From the NCBI GenBank assembly GCA_029861485.1, contig JAOTZF010000017.1:1-12465 (forward strand): a stretch of DNA of 12,465 nt. The letters are read 5' to 3'. The notes under the pieces were generated by a model. That model made no database searches. It was given only the letters and a program-made list of their open reading frames with translations, and had not been told where the DNA came from. Shown piece after piece: positions 1 through 5,420 of this stretch (position 1 is the stretch's first letter; every line of letters begins with the position of its first letter). This DNA comes from Thermoleophilia bacterium (lineage in GTDB: Bacteria > Actinomycetota > Thermoleophilia > Miltoncostaeales > Miltoncostaeaceae). A program made the position numbers and the translations under genes.

Positions 1-27
1 GTGCGCCCCGACGACGTCAGGGCGCAC
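1..27 (-). terminator. GC-rich inverted repeat downstream of the fmdB-like gene, possible terminator
   Basis: Positions 1-8 (GTGCGCCC) and 20-27 (GGGCGCAC) are perfect reverse complements around an 11-nt loop. The repeat lies 11 nt past the stop of the minus-strand zinc-ribbon gene. It could end the adh-fmdB transcript as an RNA hairpin, but the region where a U-tract would fall is outside the window, so factor-independent termination cannot be judged. The stem may also extend past the window edge. Confidence 0.4.
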
Positions 28-38
28 GAGCCCGTCGA

Positions 39-296
39 TCAGGGGGGAATGACTTCCCCGTTTGGCGCCTTACGCGCGTGTGAGCACCCGGCGTGGCAGG
101 TGTGCTGGGCGTAGCCGGTGACCGTCGGGTTCGGGTTGTCCCGGGCGGGTCGGCTGGTGATGAAGCCCGTGAGCCTGTGCTCCACGCCGGTTGACCCACA
201 GCCGACGCACACCATGTCTTCCTCGGTGAGAAAGCGCTGGTGAAAGACCTCGAAGTCGAGGTTGCACGAGCTGCAGGTGAGGTCGTAGGTGGGCAT
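39..296 (-). CDS. FmdB-type small zinc-ribbon protein
   Basis: An 85-residue protein beginning MPTYDLTC, the usual opening of FmdB-family regulatory/zinc-ribbon proteins. Two CxxC knuckles are visible, C8/C11 and C30/C33, which should bind one zinc. A second cluster, H65, C67, H68, C71 and H73, lies in the C-terminal part and could bind another metal. The ATG at 296 overlaps the TAA stop of the alcohol dehydrogenase by one base (TAATG), so the two are translated from one message. The family name comes from a formamidase/acetamidase regulator, but most members have no proven role. Here it may assist or regulate the neighbouring zinc enzyme; that is inference from position only. Confidence 0.8.
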   Translation of the reverse strand: MPTYDLTCSSCNLDFEVFHQRFLTEEDMVCVGCGSTGVEHRLTGFITSRPARDNPNPTVTGYAQHTCHAGCSHARKAPNGEVIPP

Positions 297-1372
297 TACT
301 CTGTGGTGATCGCCACCTTCAGCACCCCGTCCTCCTGGTTGGAGAACAACGGATAGGCCTCCTCGATCTGATCGAGATCGAAGCGGTGGGTCACCAGCTG
401 CTGCAGATCCAGGCGCCCGGCCTCTACCATGCTCATCAGCGCGCGCATGCGCTCCTTGCCGCCGGGGCAGAGGGTGGTGCGAATGTCGATGTCGCCGATG
501 CCGTAGACGAAGCTCTCCAAGGGAACGGTGACTTTGTCGCCGTAGACGCCGAGCGATGACACGACTCCGGCGGGGCGCACGGAGTTGAGGCAGTTCTCAA
601 AGGTCTCCTGAATCCCCAGGGCCTCGATCGCCACGTCCGCGCCGCGACCATCGGTCAATTCCTTGACCTTGGCGACCGGGTCCTCCTCCTGGTAATTGAC
701 GACGACGTCGGCGCCCATCTTCTTGGCCATGTCGAGACGCGTCTCGTTGGAGTCGACGCCGATGACCAGGCTCGCACCCATCAGGCGCGCCCCTGCGGTC
801 GCCGATAGGCCGATCGGGCCCTGGGCGTAGACGACGACCGAGTCGCCGATCGAGACGTTGGCGGTCTCGGCGGCCGAGATGCCGGTGGAGGCGATGTCGG
901 TGACGAACATGACCTCCTCATCCGAGAGCCCCTCGGGGATCTTGGCCAGGTTGGCCTGGGCATAGGGCACCCGAAAGTAGTCGGCCTGAACGCCGTCGGC
1001 AGAGTTGCCAAGGCGCCAGCCGCCGATGAGGCCCCACTTGTCCTCGTAGCCGCCGCACTGGGCGAAGTCGCCGTGCTGGCAGTAGTAGCAGGCGCCACAC
1101 GGGGTGATGGCGCCAACAACCACGCGGTCGCCGACCTCGTACCCCATGACGGCCTCACCGAGCTGGTCGATCACACCGACCGGCTCGTGGCCGACGATCC
1201 GGCCTACGGGAACCGGGTACTCGGTGCGCCAGATGTGGGAGTCCGTGCCGCAGATCGTGGTGGTCGTGACGCGCACGATCGCATCGGTCGGCCCACAGTC
1301 GGGCCTGGATACCTCATCGATGTGGATGTCTTCCTTGCCGTGGAATACGGCCGCTCTCATGGTCTCTGCCAC
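296..1372 (-). CDS. Zinc-dependent medium-chain alcohol dehydrogenase
   Basis: A 358-residue MDR-superfamily dehydrogenase of normal length. Catalytic zinc ligands are C41 (ICGTD), H62-E63 (GHEPVG) and D159. The structural zinc lobe is C92, C95, C98 and C106. The Rossmann phosphate loop is around G185-x-x-G188 (AQGPIG). D207 at the end of the second Rossmann strand suggests NAD(H) rather than NADP(H). It should oxidise an alcohol or reduce an aldehyde in the cytoplasm; the substrate cannot be read from sequence. The GTG at 1372 is chosen because an AGGAGG ribosome site ends four bases before it; an ATG at 1360 (MRAAVF) is an alternative 16 bases from the same site. The gene is first in an operon with the zinc-ribbon gene and is preceded by an inverted repeat at 1401-1422. 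Confidence 0.9.
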   Translation of the reverse strand: MAETMRAAVFHGKEDIHIDEVSRPDCGPTDAIVRVTTTTICGTDSHIWRTEYPVPVGRIVGHEPVGVIDQLGEAVMGYEVGDRVVVGAITPCGACYYCQHGDFAQCGGYEDKWGLIGGWRLGNSADGVQADYFRVPYAQANLAKIPEGLSDEEVMFVTDIASTGISAAETANVSIGDSVVVYAQGPIGLSATAGARLMGASLVIGVDSNETRLDMAKKMGADVVVNYQEEDPVAKVKELTDGRGADVAIEALGIQETFENCLNSVRPAGVVSSLGVYGDKVTVPLESFVYGIGDIDIRTTLCPGGKERMRALMSMVEAGRLDLQQLVTHRFDLDQIEEAYPLFSNQEDGVLKVAITTE

Positions 1373-1400
1373 CCTGCCTCCTGGAAGAGTCGTCCCCGAA

Positions 1401-1422
1401 GTTCGTGCCCTTGATCACGAAC
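1401..1422. promoter_or_regulatory. Inverted repeat upstream of the alcohol dehydrogenase, candidate operator
   Basis: GTTCGTG (1401-1407) and CACGAAC (1416-1422) are perfect 7-base inverted repeats separated by 8 bases. They lie 29 bases upstream of the dehydrogenase start in the divergent gap. The form fits a binding site for a dimeric repressor or activator. No regulator gene is in the window and I could not place a convincing -10 on the minus strand. Confidence 0.4.
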
Positions 1423-1542
1423 GTGTCGAGTATTGACCGGCGGCGTGGGTGCCTGCCACCGGGAACCTCGAAAAATCTCCGATGGGATGCATTATCGCCG
1501 CCCTGGGGTTTCAGGCCCGACCGCGCGGCGCCCCGGGGGCCC

Positions 1543-1566
1543 GGGGATGGGCGGGGGATGGGCGGG
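1543..1566 (+). repeat. 11-bp tandem duplication forming a G-quadruplex motif
   Basis: The unit GGGGATGGGCG occurs twice in a row and is followed by GG. This gives five runs of at least three G with loops of one or two bases (AT, C, AT, C). Such short loops are typical of very stable parallel G-quadruplexes. It lies on the plus strand about 30 bases upstream of the -10 box of the next gene, in the 235-base divergent gap (1373-1607) that holds no credible gene. Confidence 0.6.
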
Positions 1567-1595
1567 TGGTGATTCCCCACGGCAGCGAGCGACGG

Positions 1596-1601
1596 TACGA
1601 T
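1596..1601 (+). promoter_or_regulatory. -10 box (TACGAT) for a likely leaderless transcript
   Basis: TACGAT fits the TANNNT consensus and is followed after 6 bases by the GTG at 1608. There is no Shine-Dalgarno sequence. This places transcription start at or next to the start codon, as in leaderless actinobacterial mRNAs. No clear -35 is visible. Confidence 0.45.
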
Positions 1602-1607
1602 CGTTTC

Positions 1608-2186
1608 GTGGAATGGCAAACCGTTGCACTCGTTGCGCTCGCGCTCTCGGCTGTCGCCTTCTTCAACAAGCTGAGGGTCGGTTTTGCCATGTTCCTCCTG
1701 TTCCTGGTCCTCGGACTCGCCTCAGGGCTGTTGCCGCCCCTCAACGTCGTGGCCGGGGCTGGCGAGGATCAGACGACGCTTAGCCTCGGGTCGGGAGAAG
1801 CCTTCGACGACCAGGACGACGTGACCCTGGGCAACTGCGTCTGGCAGCGGAACCGCGAAGTGCAGGGTGAGCCCGCCCCGGCGGCGGCGGTCTTCAGCGT
1901 GCGCAACAACACCTCGACGCCGATGAAGGTCAGAGTCGAAGTGATCTTCGGGAGGGCTGTCACACCGCAGGTCGACGCCCTGCCGATATTCGTCGAGATC
2001 CACGACTGGACACCGGCACCGTCAGAGAGGGCCCACTGGTTGCTCCCGCCGCTCCTGAGCCCGCTGACGGAGCCCAACAACCTCGATCAGCCCGTCGAGC
2101 CCGTGGCGCTCATGCCGCCTGTCGGGGTTGAGAATGACTTGATCAGCTGGTGCGAGGTCCGAATTGCCGACCTCCGGGACGCCTAG
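1608..2186 (+). CDS. Membrane-anchored protein of unknown function with an extracytoplasmic domain
   Basis: I do not recognise the family. From the GTG at 1608 the protein is 192 residues. Two hydrophobic segments, about residues 5-19 and 24-45, are joined by a short loop with K21 and R23. By the positive-inside rule that loop is cytoplasmic, so both ends face out. The remaining roughly 145 residues look beta-rich and contain only two cysteines, C77 and C182, at opposite ends of the domain, able to form a disulfide. A longer in-frame opening from 1449 exists, but its extra residues are low-complexity translated from G-rich DNA. The 1608 start is favoured by the -10 box 6 bases upstream and by the hydrophobic segment starting right after it. 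It ends facing the oppositely oriented tRNA gene. Confidence 0.65.
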   Translation: MEWQTVALVALALSAVAFFNKLRVGFAMFLLFLVLGLASGLLPPLNVVAGAGEDQTTLSLGSGEAFDDQDDVTLGNCVWQRNREVQGEPAPAAAVFSVRNNTSTPMKVRVEVIFGRAVTPQVDALPIFVEIHDWTPAPSERAHWLLPPLLSPLTEPNNLDQPVEPVALMPPVGVENDLISWCEVRIADLRDA

Positions 2187-2219
2187 ACGCTCACTGATCG
2201 ATCGGCGCGGCGAACAGAG

Positions 2220-2293
2220 CACGCGCGACAGGATTCGAACCTGTGACCTTCGGCTCCGGAGGCCGACGCTCTATCCAGCTGAGCTACGCGCGC
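2220..2293 (-). tRNA. tRNA-Arg(CCG)
   Basis: A complete cloverleaf reads on the minus strand: acceptor GCGCGCG with CGCGCGT (first pair G-U), TA at positions 8-9, D arm GCTC/GAGC with an AGCTGGATA loop, anticodon stem TCGGC/GCCGA with loop CTCCGGA, variable loop AGGTC, T arm ACAGG/CCTGT with loop TTCGAAT, and discriminator G. The anticodon is CCG, reading the arginine codon CGG. No CCA is encoded. Total 74 nt. It stands alone between two plus-strand genes. Confidence 0.95.
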
Positions 2294-2315
2294 GAGTCGG
2301 GCAAGCTTACTGCAG

Positions 2316-2870
2316 ATGCCGTCTCCATCGCGCAGTAGGCGTGCCACCTCGCCATCGCTGATTCGGCCCGGCGGGCCGGACGATCTCGCTTGGGCTCTCA
2401 GCCTGAACAACGCAGCCGAGCCGGCGGTGAACGGATTGGCGGTTCACGAGCTGACGGCGCTCGTGGGGTGGGCAGAGAGCTTTCTCGTCGTGGAGCACAT
2501 GGGCGGGCCCGCGGGCTTCGTGCTCGCGCTTGAAGGTCCTGGCGTCCCGTATGAGAGCCTCAACTACCGGTGGTTCAGCTCACGTTTCGACGCCTTTCTC
2601 TACGTCGATCGCATCGTGGTCGACGCCGACGCCAGGTCGAGCGGTATCGGCCGGGCGCTCTATGGTGCGCTCGCCGCCAGGGCGACCGGCCGGTCGCCTC
2701 GCATCTGCGCTGAGGTGAACGTGAGGCCGGCCAACACGGCGTCGCAGCGTCTTCACGAGCGCTTCGGCTTTCGGCCCGTCGGTCAGCAGGACACCGAGGG
2801 CGGTGCGAAGCGAGTAGAGCTCTTGGAGCTCCTGCTCGACGAGGAAGCTGGACATGCTGACGGTCTATGA
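2316..2870 (+). CDS. GNAT-family N-acetyltransferase
   Basis: A 184-residue protein with the GNAT fold. The beta-4 strand and acetyl-CoA pyrophosphate loop appear as YVDRIVVDADARSSGIGRAL (about residues 96-115, R107-x-x-G-x-G), followed by an alpha-helix and NVRPANTASQRLHERFGFRPVG (137-156), the usual motif B. It should transfer acetyl from acetyl-CoA to an amine; the substrate is unknown. The first 14 residues are Ser/Arg-rich and the fold begins near L15, so the true start may be slightly later. No clear Shine-Dalgarno precedes the ATG at 2316. It stands alone: 22 bases from the divergent tRNA and 153 bases before the next gene. Confidence 0.8.
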   Translation: MPSPSRSRRATSPSLIRPGGPDDLAWALSLNNAAEPAVNGLAVHELTALVGWAESFLVVEHMGGPAGFVLALEGPGVPYESLNYRWFSSRFDAFLYVDRIVVDADARSSGIGRALYGALAARATGRSPRICAEVNVRPANTASQRLHERFGFRPVGQQDTEGGAKRVELLELLLDEEAGHADGL

Positions 2871-2988
2871 CAACCCGAGGTCGAGCAGTTCCCTGAGCGA
2901 CCGGGAGGTGAGCCCCACGACGACGGCCTGCGTCTCGAGTAGCCCAAGCCGACGTCCGTCACGGCCCATCGCCGGGGGACACAGCCGC

Positions 2989-2994
2989 TAGCGT
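2989..2994 (+). promoter_or_regulatory. Possible -10 box (TAGCGT)
   Basis: TAGCGT fits TANNNT and lies in the 153-base gap before the small gene at 3024. The same hexamer occurs upstream of the pyr operon at 4773. No matching -35 was seen, so this is a weak call. Confidence 0.25.
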
Positions 2995-3015
2995 CCCATT
3001 CGTCGACCGATGGGA
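2994..3015 (+). promoter_or_regulatory. Imperfect hairpin covering a ribosome-binding site
   Basis: TCCCAT (2994-2999) pairs with ATGGGA (3010-3015), with one further G-U pair, a C-C mismatch and a G-C/T-A tip. The 3' arm contains the start of the GGGAG ribosome site (3012-3016), which is seven bases before the GTG at 3024. If formed in RNA, the hairpin would hide that site. As DNA it could instead be an operator just after the -10. Confidence 0.4.
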
Positions 3016-3023
3016 GCAGACGA

Positions 3024-3215
3024 GTGACCGACGAGTTGAGAGTCAAGGCCGCCGAGCTGACGGCGTCCATCGTGGCCGCGCGGGTCGGAGCAGCCGCCGG
3101 GAGGCCCAACGCAGCCGAGGGCAAGGATCTCGCCGACTACATCAGGATCGTTCAAGGGGAGATGCTCGCCGCGCTCAGCGGAGAGCACCCCGCCGACACC
3201 CCGGCGGCACGGTGA
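3024..3215 (+). CDS. Small hypothetical protein coupled to the phosphoesterase gene
   Basis: A 63-residue protein that I do not recognise. It is mainly helical in appearance, with no membrane segment and no cysteine; the C-terminal part DLADYIRIVQGEMLAAL (about 36-52) looks like an amphipathic helix, followed by a Pro/Ala tail. Support for it being real: a GGGAG ribosome site seven bases before the GTG start, and a 4-base GTGA overlap with the next gene, the usual mark of translational coupling. It may be a partner of the phosphoesterase or only a coupling leader. Confidence 0.6.
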   Translation: MTDELRVKAAELTASIVAARVGAAAGRPNAAEGKDLADYIRIVQGEMLAALSGEHPADTPAAR

Positions 3216-3745
3216 GAGTCGCGGTCCTCTCCGACACGCACCTGCCTCGCCGCGGCCCCGGCCTTCCCGCCCTGTGCATCGAGGTCATGGCGCGGGCCGA
3301 CCTGATCCTTCACGCCGGCGATCTCTGCGACTTCTCGACCCTGATCCTCTTGCGGGCGTTCGGGCCTCCGGTCGCCGCGGTCCACGGCAACGTCGACGAG
3401 CCGGACGTGCGTCGAGAGCTGCCCGAGACGGCGGTCGTCGAGGCGGGCGGCCTGCGCATCGGCATGGTCCATGACGCAGGAGTCGCGTCAGGTCGTCTGG
3501 AGAGGATGCGCCGGCGCTTCCCCGACGCGAACGGCGTGGTGTTCGGCCACTCCCATATTCCGCTGTTCCACCGGGCGGGCGATGGCTTTTTCATCCTCAA
3601 CCCGGGCAGCCCGACCGATCGCCGTCGCCAGCCGCGCCACTCCATCGTGGAGCTGACGATCGAGGAGGGCGCGCGGCCGGAGCCGGCGTTCCTGGCCGTC
3701 GACTACCCCGTCGGGTCCTTGCCGGACGCGCTCGTTCGGCGTTAG
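3212..3745 (+). CDS. YfcE/MJ0936-like metallophosphoesterase
   Basis: A 177-residue calcineurin-like phosphoesterase of the short YfcE type. All metal and catalytic positions are visible: D8-x-H10 (SDTH), D37 (HAGD), N60 in HGNVD (58-62), H87 (VHDAG) and H113-x-H115 (GHSH), followed by NPGSPTDRR (130-138), a typical signature. It should hydrolyse phosphodiesters or phosphomonoesters with two divalent metals; the natural substrate of this subgroup is usually unknown. The GTG start overlaps the stop of the upstream small gene (GTGA). It ends just before a 17-base palindrome and the ribonuclease Z promoter. Confidence 0.85.
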   Translation: MRVAVLSDTHLPRRGPGLPALCIEVMARADLILHAGDLCDFSTLILLRAFGPPVAAVHGNVDEPDVRRELPETAVVEAGGLRIGMVHDAGVASGRLERMRRRFPDANGVVFGHSHIPLFHRAGDGFFILNPGSPTDRRRQPRHSIVELTIEEGARPEPAFLAVDYPVGSLPDALVRR

Positions 3746-3762
3746 CCCACGGGGCCCGTGGG
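3746..3762. repeat. 17-bp near-perfect palindrome between the phosphoesterase and rnz genes
   Basis: CCCACGGG and CCCGTGGG flank a single central G. The palindrome begins one base after the phosphoesterase stop (TAG 3743-3745) and ends directly before the TAGGAT box of rnz, so it occupies the promoter spacer. It could be an operator for rnz; as RNA only a 7-bp stem with a tight loop can form and no T-run follows, so a terminator is less likely. Confidence 0.5.
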
Positions 3763-3768
3763 TAGGAT
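3763..3768 (+). promoter_or_regulatory. -10 box (TAGGAT) for likely leaderless rnz mRNA
   Basis: TAGGAT fits TANNNT and is followed after exactly 6 bases by the GTG at 3775, the same geometry as at 1596/1608. There is no Shine-Dalgarno before the GTG. A leaderless transcript is the simplest reading. Confidence 0.45.
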
Positions 3769-3774
3769 CGCGCG

Positions 3775-4797
3775 GTGGACCTGAGCATCACCTTCCTCGG
3801 CACGTCCGCCTCGGTTCCAACCGCCGCCCGCGGCACCTCGGCGACGTTGGTCGCGCGAGGGGGATCCCGCTGGCTCGTCGACTGCGGGGAGGGCACCCAG
3901 CGGCAGTTGCTGCGCTCCGGCCTGGGCCTGGTCGACCTCGACATGGTGCTGCTGACGCACATGCACGGGGACCACTACCTCGGCCTGATCGGCCTCCTGA
4001 AAACCTACGCGCTGCGCGGCCGCGATCGCGAGTTGCCACTGGTGGGTCCCGTAGGGCTCGCGGCACGAATGGCCCTGCTACAGCCGGTGATCGGCCGGCT
4101 TCCATTCCGGGTCGACATCCACGAGATCATCCGGCCCGAGCCGGTGCTCTATGAAGACGGGGCCGTGATCCGCGCCTTTCCCACCCACCACGGCATCGCC
4201 TCGTTCGGCTACGCGATGATGGAAGAAGACCGTGCGGGCACCTTCGACGTCGAGGCCGCACGCGCCCTCGGGGTGCCGGAGGGCCCCATGTTCGGCGCCC
4301 TGCAGCGCGGCGACCCGGTCACACTCGACACCGGCGCGACCGTGCGACCCGAGCAAGTGGTGGGGCCGGGCCGCGCAGGACGCCGAGTGATCGTGACCGG
4401 AGACACGGCACCCGCAGCCGAGACCGTTGACGCCTCGCAAGGGGCCAGCGTGCTCATACACGAGGCGACCTTCCTGCATCAGGAAGGCAACCGGGCGCGC
4501 GAGACGCGCCACAGCACGGCCAGCGAGGCGGGAGGTCTCGCCGCCGAGGCCGGAGTCGCCATGCTCGCGCTGACCCACCTCTCCATGCGAACGCCTCCGC
4601 GGGCAGCCCGCGAGGAGGCGGCGCGAGAGGGTGTGGAGGTCGTTGTACCGGGCGACTTCGATCAGATCGAGGTCCCATTCCCCGAGCGCGGGACCCCTCG
4701 CCTTCACCGGGCGGTGGCGATCGAGCGCCCGACGGTGGTCGCCGCGTCGAGTGTCGCGGCCGGGGAAGCTGATAGCGTCTCCGGCGTCGACCTTTAA
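3775..4797 (+). CDS. rnz: Ribonuclease Z
   Basis: A 340-residue metallo-beta-lactamase-fold tRNA 3'-processing endonuclease. It begins with the family opening ITFLGTSASVPT (5-16). The zinc motif is T-H62-M-H64-G-D66-H67. Further ligands or catalytic residues are H138/H139, D210 (VTGDT), H229-E230 (LIHEATF) and H268 (LTHLS). RNase Z cuts tRNA precursors after the discriminator base, fitting the tRNA-Arg above, which lacks an encoded CCA. The last 40 or so residues, after VPFPE, are an Ala/Val/Ser-rich tail beyond the usual family end, and the pyr promoter may lie inside this part of the gene. The stop is immediately followed by the PyrR-type hairpin. Confidence 0.92.
   Translation: MDLSITFLGTSASVPTAARGTSATLVARGGSRWLVDCGEGTQRQLLRSGLGLVDLDMVLLTHMHGDHYLGLIGLLKTYALRGRDRELPLVGPVGLAARMALLQPVIGRLPFRVDIHEIIRPEPVLYEDGAVIRAFPTHHGIASFGYAMMEEDRAGTFDVEAARALGVPEGPMFGALQRGDPVTLDTGATVRPEQVVGPGRAGRRVIVTGDTAPAAETVDASQGASVLIHEATFLHQEGNRARETRHSTASEAGGLAAEAGVAMLALTHLSMRTPPRAAREEAAREGVEVVVPGDFDQIEVPFPERGTPRLHRAVAIERPTVVAASSVAAGEADSVSGVDL
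4773..4778 (+). promoter_or_regulatory. Possible pyr operon -10 box inside the end of rnz
   Basis: TAGCGT (within TGATAGCGT) fits TANNNT and would start RNA near 4785, about 13 bases before the PyrR-type hairpin. No good -35 is seen 16-18 bases upstream. The operon could also be read through from rnz. Confidence 0.3.
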
Positions 4798-4822
4798 CCC
4801 GGTCCGGAGAGACCGAGAAGGG
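4798..4822 (+). promoter_or_regulatory. PyrR-binding RNA hairpin overlapping the first ribosome site
   Basis: GGTC (4801-4804) pairs with GACC (4811-4814) around the hexaloop CGGAGA (4805-4810), which matches the CNGNGA loop of known PyrR-binding RNAs. CCC (4798-4800) can pair with GGG (4820-4822), leaving a purine bulge GAGAA (4815-4819), also a feature of such sites. The bulge and lower 3' arm hold the AAGG ribosome site of the leader peptide (ATG at 4831, nine bases away). PyrR with bound UMP should stabilise the stem and block the ribosome, as described for Mycobacterium smegmatis. No U-run terminator follows, so translational repression fits better than attenuation. Confidence 0.75.
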
Positions 4823-4830
4823 AACGCCAT

Positions 4831-4878
4831 ATGACGCTGCGCCAAGCCGCAGGCAACCGCCCTCCCGCGCGCCCATGA
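4831..4878 (+). CDS. 15-residue leader peptide coupled to pyrR
   Basis: ATG at 4831 opens 15 codons (MTLRQAAGNRPPARP) ending at a TGA that overlaps the pyrR ATG in an ATGA arrangement. The leader has an AAGG ribosome site inside the PyrR-type hairpin, whereas pyrR itself has no Shine-Dalgarno sequence close to its ATG at 4875. The natural reading is that ribosomes enter at the leader and reinitiate at pyrR, so PyrR binding silences the operon through this short frame. The peptide has no obvious function of its own; it contains no pyrimidine-related codon pattern that I can see. Confidence 0.6.
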   Translation: MTLRQAAGNRPPARP

Positions 4879-5420
4879 GCCCCGGGGCGCTGATCATCGA
4901 CGCCGACCAATTCGGTCGTACCGTCGCGCGCATCGCACACGAGATCGTCGAGCGGCACTCCAATCTGGATCGTCTGGCGCTCGTCGGAATCCACACACGG
5001 GGTGTGCCACTCGCTGAGCGCCTCGCAACGCACATCGAGGAGTTCGGCGGCACGCGGCCGAGTCTCGGCAGCGTCGACATCGCCCTCTACCGCGACGACG
5101 TTGGAGTACCCGGCCGCACGATTCCGGTCGTCGGAGAGACGAGCTTCGATTTCCCGGTCTCGGAGCGCGTCATCGTCCTGGTGGACGACGTCCTGTTCAC
5201 CGGCCGCACGATTCGGGCGGCGATCGACGCGGTGTTCGATTTCGGCAGGCCCCCGCTGGTGCAGCTGGCCGTGCTGATCGACCGCGGCCACCGCGAGCTT
5301 CCGATTCGGCCCGATTACGTCGGCAAGAACCTCCCGACCTCCAGGTCCGAACGCGTCTACGTGCGCCTCAAGGAGATCGACGGCGCGGATGGGGTGACCC
5401 TCGAGGGAGAAGCGACATGA
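4875..5420 (+). CDS. pyrR: PyrR, pyrimidine operon regulator / uracil phosphoribosyltransferase
   Basis: A 181-residue type I phosphoribosyltransferase of normal PyrR length. The PRPP-binding signature VLVDDVLFTGRT lies at 101-112 (D104, D105). GIHTRGVPLA (38-47), DIALYRDD (68-75) and the C-terminal PDYVGKNLPTSRSERVYVRL (150-169) are typical of PyrR. The protein senses UMP and binds pyr leader RNA; many members also make UMP from uracil and PRPP. The start is the ATG overlapped by the leader peptide stop (ATGA), and the end overlaps the pyrB ATG (ATGA). The hairpin at 4798-4822 is its likely target, giving autogenous control. Confidence 0.95.
   Translation: MSPGALIIDADQFGRTVARIAHEIVERHSNLDRLALVGIHTRGVPLAERLATHIEEFGGTRPSLGSVDIALYRDDVGVPGRTIPVVGETSFDFPVSERVIVLVDDVLFTGRTIRAAIDAVFDFGRPPLVQLAVLIDRGHRELPIRPDYVGKNLPTSRSERVYVRLKEIDGADGVTLEGEAT

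Noticed and set aside
1449..1607. N-terminal extension of the membrane protein from 1449
   Set aside because: It runs through the G-quadruplex repeat and codes for low-complexity residues; the -10 box and hydrophobic segment support 1608.
4078..4845. 255-codon minus-strand frame over rnz and the pyr leader
   Set aside because: Shadow of rnz; the opposite strand carries all RNase Z metal motifs.
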